A DNA stretch of 6,130 nucleotides from the NCBI RefSeq assembly GCF_004138495.1, contig NZ_ML142856.1:314470-320599 (forward strand), written 5' to 3'. Positions 5,545 through 6,130 of the stretch are shown here, piece after piece. How positions within the stretch are numbered: position 1 is the first letter of the stretch; every line of letters begins with the position of its first letter. Below the pieces are notes generated by a model that was not told the DNA's origin, did not search any database, and saw only the letters and a program-made list of their open reading frames with translations. The position numbers were made by a program, and so were the translations under genes. Origin of the DNA: Phytoactinopolyspora endophytica (GTDB lineage Bacteria; Actinomycetota; Actinomycetes; Jiangellales; Jiangellaceae).

Positions 5545-6042
5545 TCACTGGTCTGCTTCTGGCTGGTCACCCGGTGCACGAGGTCCATCGCGGCGGGCGG
5601 CTCGCCGCTTCGCGTCCTCGTGAGCTCGACGCAGCAGCGCGACCACGGCGGGCATCGTCCGGTGGCTCGGGTTCACCACAGCGATCCAGCCCATCGCCCC
5701 GTAGACCGGGTGCGGGAGAAACACATCTGCCATGCTGAAGTCCCACGAGGCGCCTGCGTCCTTGGGGTCTTCGCCGGTGAGCTCGGTGAACTCAGCCCTG
5801 CCGACGTGGATGTTCACCCGCCACCGGCCGGCCGGGTCGAGGTCGGACAGGGCGTCGTCAGGATAGTCCTTGGTCACGATGGTGGCGTAGGGCTGGGCCT
5901 GGCCCGGGATCTCTCCGCCCGGCGCGTAGTAGAAGAAGTGGTCACCCCAGGCGACCTCGGGGAACTCACTGCCTTCGGTGGGGGCGAGTTCAAGGACGCC
6001 ATCGAGGGCGCGGATCGTCTCTAGCAGCTGGTCCATACTCAT
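5545..6042 (-). CDS. DUF6194 family protein
   Basis: Small, soluble protein of 165 aa, recognised from the DUF6194 pattern common in Streptomyces and relatives; function unknown. Characteristic blocks: FPEVAWGDHFFYYAPGGEIP (27-46), QPYATIVTKDYPDD (50-63), GRWRVNIHVGR (72-82) and DVFLPHPVYGAMGWIAVVNP (106-125). The C-terminus (about 138-165) is an Arg/Ala helix ending in a Pro/Gly/Asp-rich tail. No signal peptide or membrane segment. Start at ATG 6042 (MSMDQLL) was chosen over ATG 6036; family members usually begin with a similar short lead, but no good Shine-Dalgarno precedes either. A minus-strand frame running in from the right ends with TAA two bases before this ATG, so translation may be coupled. 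It is convergent to the regulator and probably not part of the transport cassette. Confidence 0.88.
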   Translation of the reverse strand: MSMDQLLETIRALDGVLELAPTEGSEFPEVAWGDHFFYYAPGGEIPGQAQPYATIVTKDYPDDALSDLDPAGRWRVNIHVGRAEFTELTGEDPKDAGASWDFSMADVFLPHPVYGAMGWIAVVNPSHRTMPAVVALLRRAHEDAKRRAARRDGPRAPGDQPEADQ

Positions 6043-6044
6043 TC

Positions 6045-6130
6045 TTAAAGTGTGAAGTTGAAGCGCTTATGGAGGGTTTCCACGTGGTCGGCACAGAGAA
6101 GGCGGTGACAGAACCGCTCAGCACAGCCTC
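6045..6130 (-). CDS. Possible C-terminal end of an upstream gene (right-edge fragment)
   Basis: One minus-strand frame is open from the right edge to TAA at 6047-6045, giving 27 residues with three Cys and several His/Arg and ending HVETLHKRFNFTL. Its stop is 2 bases before the DUF6194 start, a spacing typical of operons. I do not recognise it. Third-position GC is about 67% (18 of 27), lower than for most genes in the window, and another minus frame and a plus frame (ATG at 6069) are also open to the edge, so coding is uncertain. Confidence 0.22.
   Translation of the reverse strand, partial: GCAERFCHRLLCADHVETLHKRFNFTL

Noticed and set aside
5445..5738. Plus-strand 97-codon frame in the convergent spacer
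   Set aside because: Half of it is antisense to the DUF6194 gene, and the rest has no recognisable pattern or ribosome site.
6061..6068. AAGCGCTT palindrome resembling the core of LacI-family operators
   Set aside because: Symmetry stops at 8 bp; the next four flanking pairs on each side do not match, so chance is adequate.
1..6130. tRNA, rRNA, CRISPR array, insertion sequence or riboswitch
   Set aside because: Looked for regular spaced repeats, transposase-like frames with terminal repeats, and long structured non-coding stretches; none seen. Almost all of the window is accounted for by coding sequence.

Overview
The window comes from a high-GC actinobacterium. Evidence is the strong G/C bias at third codon positions, Ala/Arg/Gly-rich proteins, GGAGG-type ribosome binding sites, and a DUF6194 protein (a family I know mainly from Streptomyces and relatives). 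The genus cannot be fixed from the sequence; nothing here is plasmid-, phage- or transposon-like.

Layout, left to right. (1) Positions 1-2814, minus strand: three transporter genes of the branched-chain amino acid (HAAT/Liv) ABC family, transcribed right to left as LivH-type permease (2814-1741), LivM-type permease (1744-707) and a lipoprotein substrate-binding protein (679 to beyond the left edge, so its C-terminus is missing). The two permeases overlap by ATGA, and 27 bases separate LivM from the binding protein. No ATPase gene (LivG/LivF) is in the window. (2) Positions 2815-3027: a 213-base spacer with a hairpin just after the oxidoreductase stop, a 10-bp tandem repeat, and a possible 13-codon leader ORF with a strong ribosome binding site whose stop overlaps the livH start. 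(3) Positions 3028-4137, minus: a Gfo/Idh/MocA-family oxidoreductase. (4) Positions 4138-4225: an 88-base divergent promoter region with two back-to-back -10-like boxes and a 9-bp direct repeat at 10-bp spacing. (5) Positions 4226-5404, plus: a XylR-like regulator (sugar-binding-protein domain plus AraC-type DNA-binding domain). (6) Positions 5405-5544: a short convergent spacer with one small hairpin. (7) Positions 5545-6042, minus: a DUF6194 protein, probably unrelated to the rest, and possibly the last frame of another minus-strand gene running in from the right edge.

Taken together, positions 1-5404 look like one catabolic cassette: a XylR-type sensor, divergently oriented, that probably controls an oxidoreductase of a family acting mostly on sugars, polyols and sugar acids, followed by an uptake system. 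The unusual part is the pairing. Regulator and enzyme point to a carbohydrate-like ligand, but the transporter is of the Liv/HAAT class rather than the CUT1/CUT2 sugar class. The real substrate is unknown.
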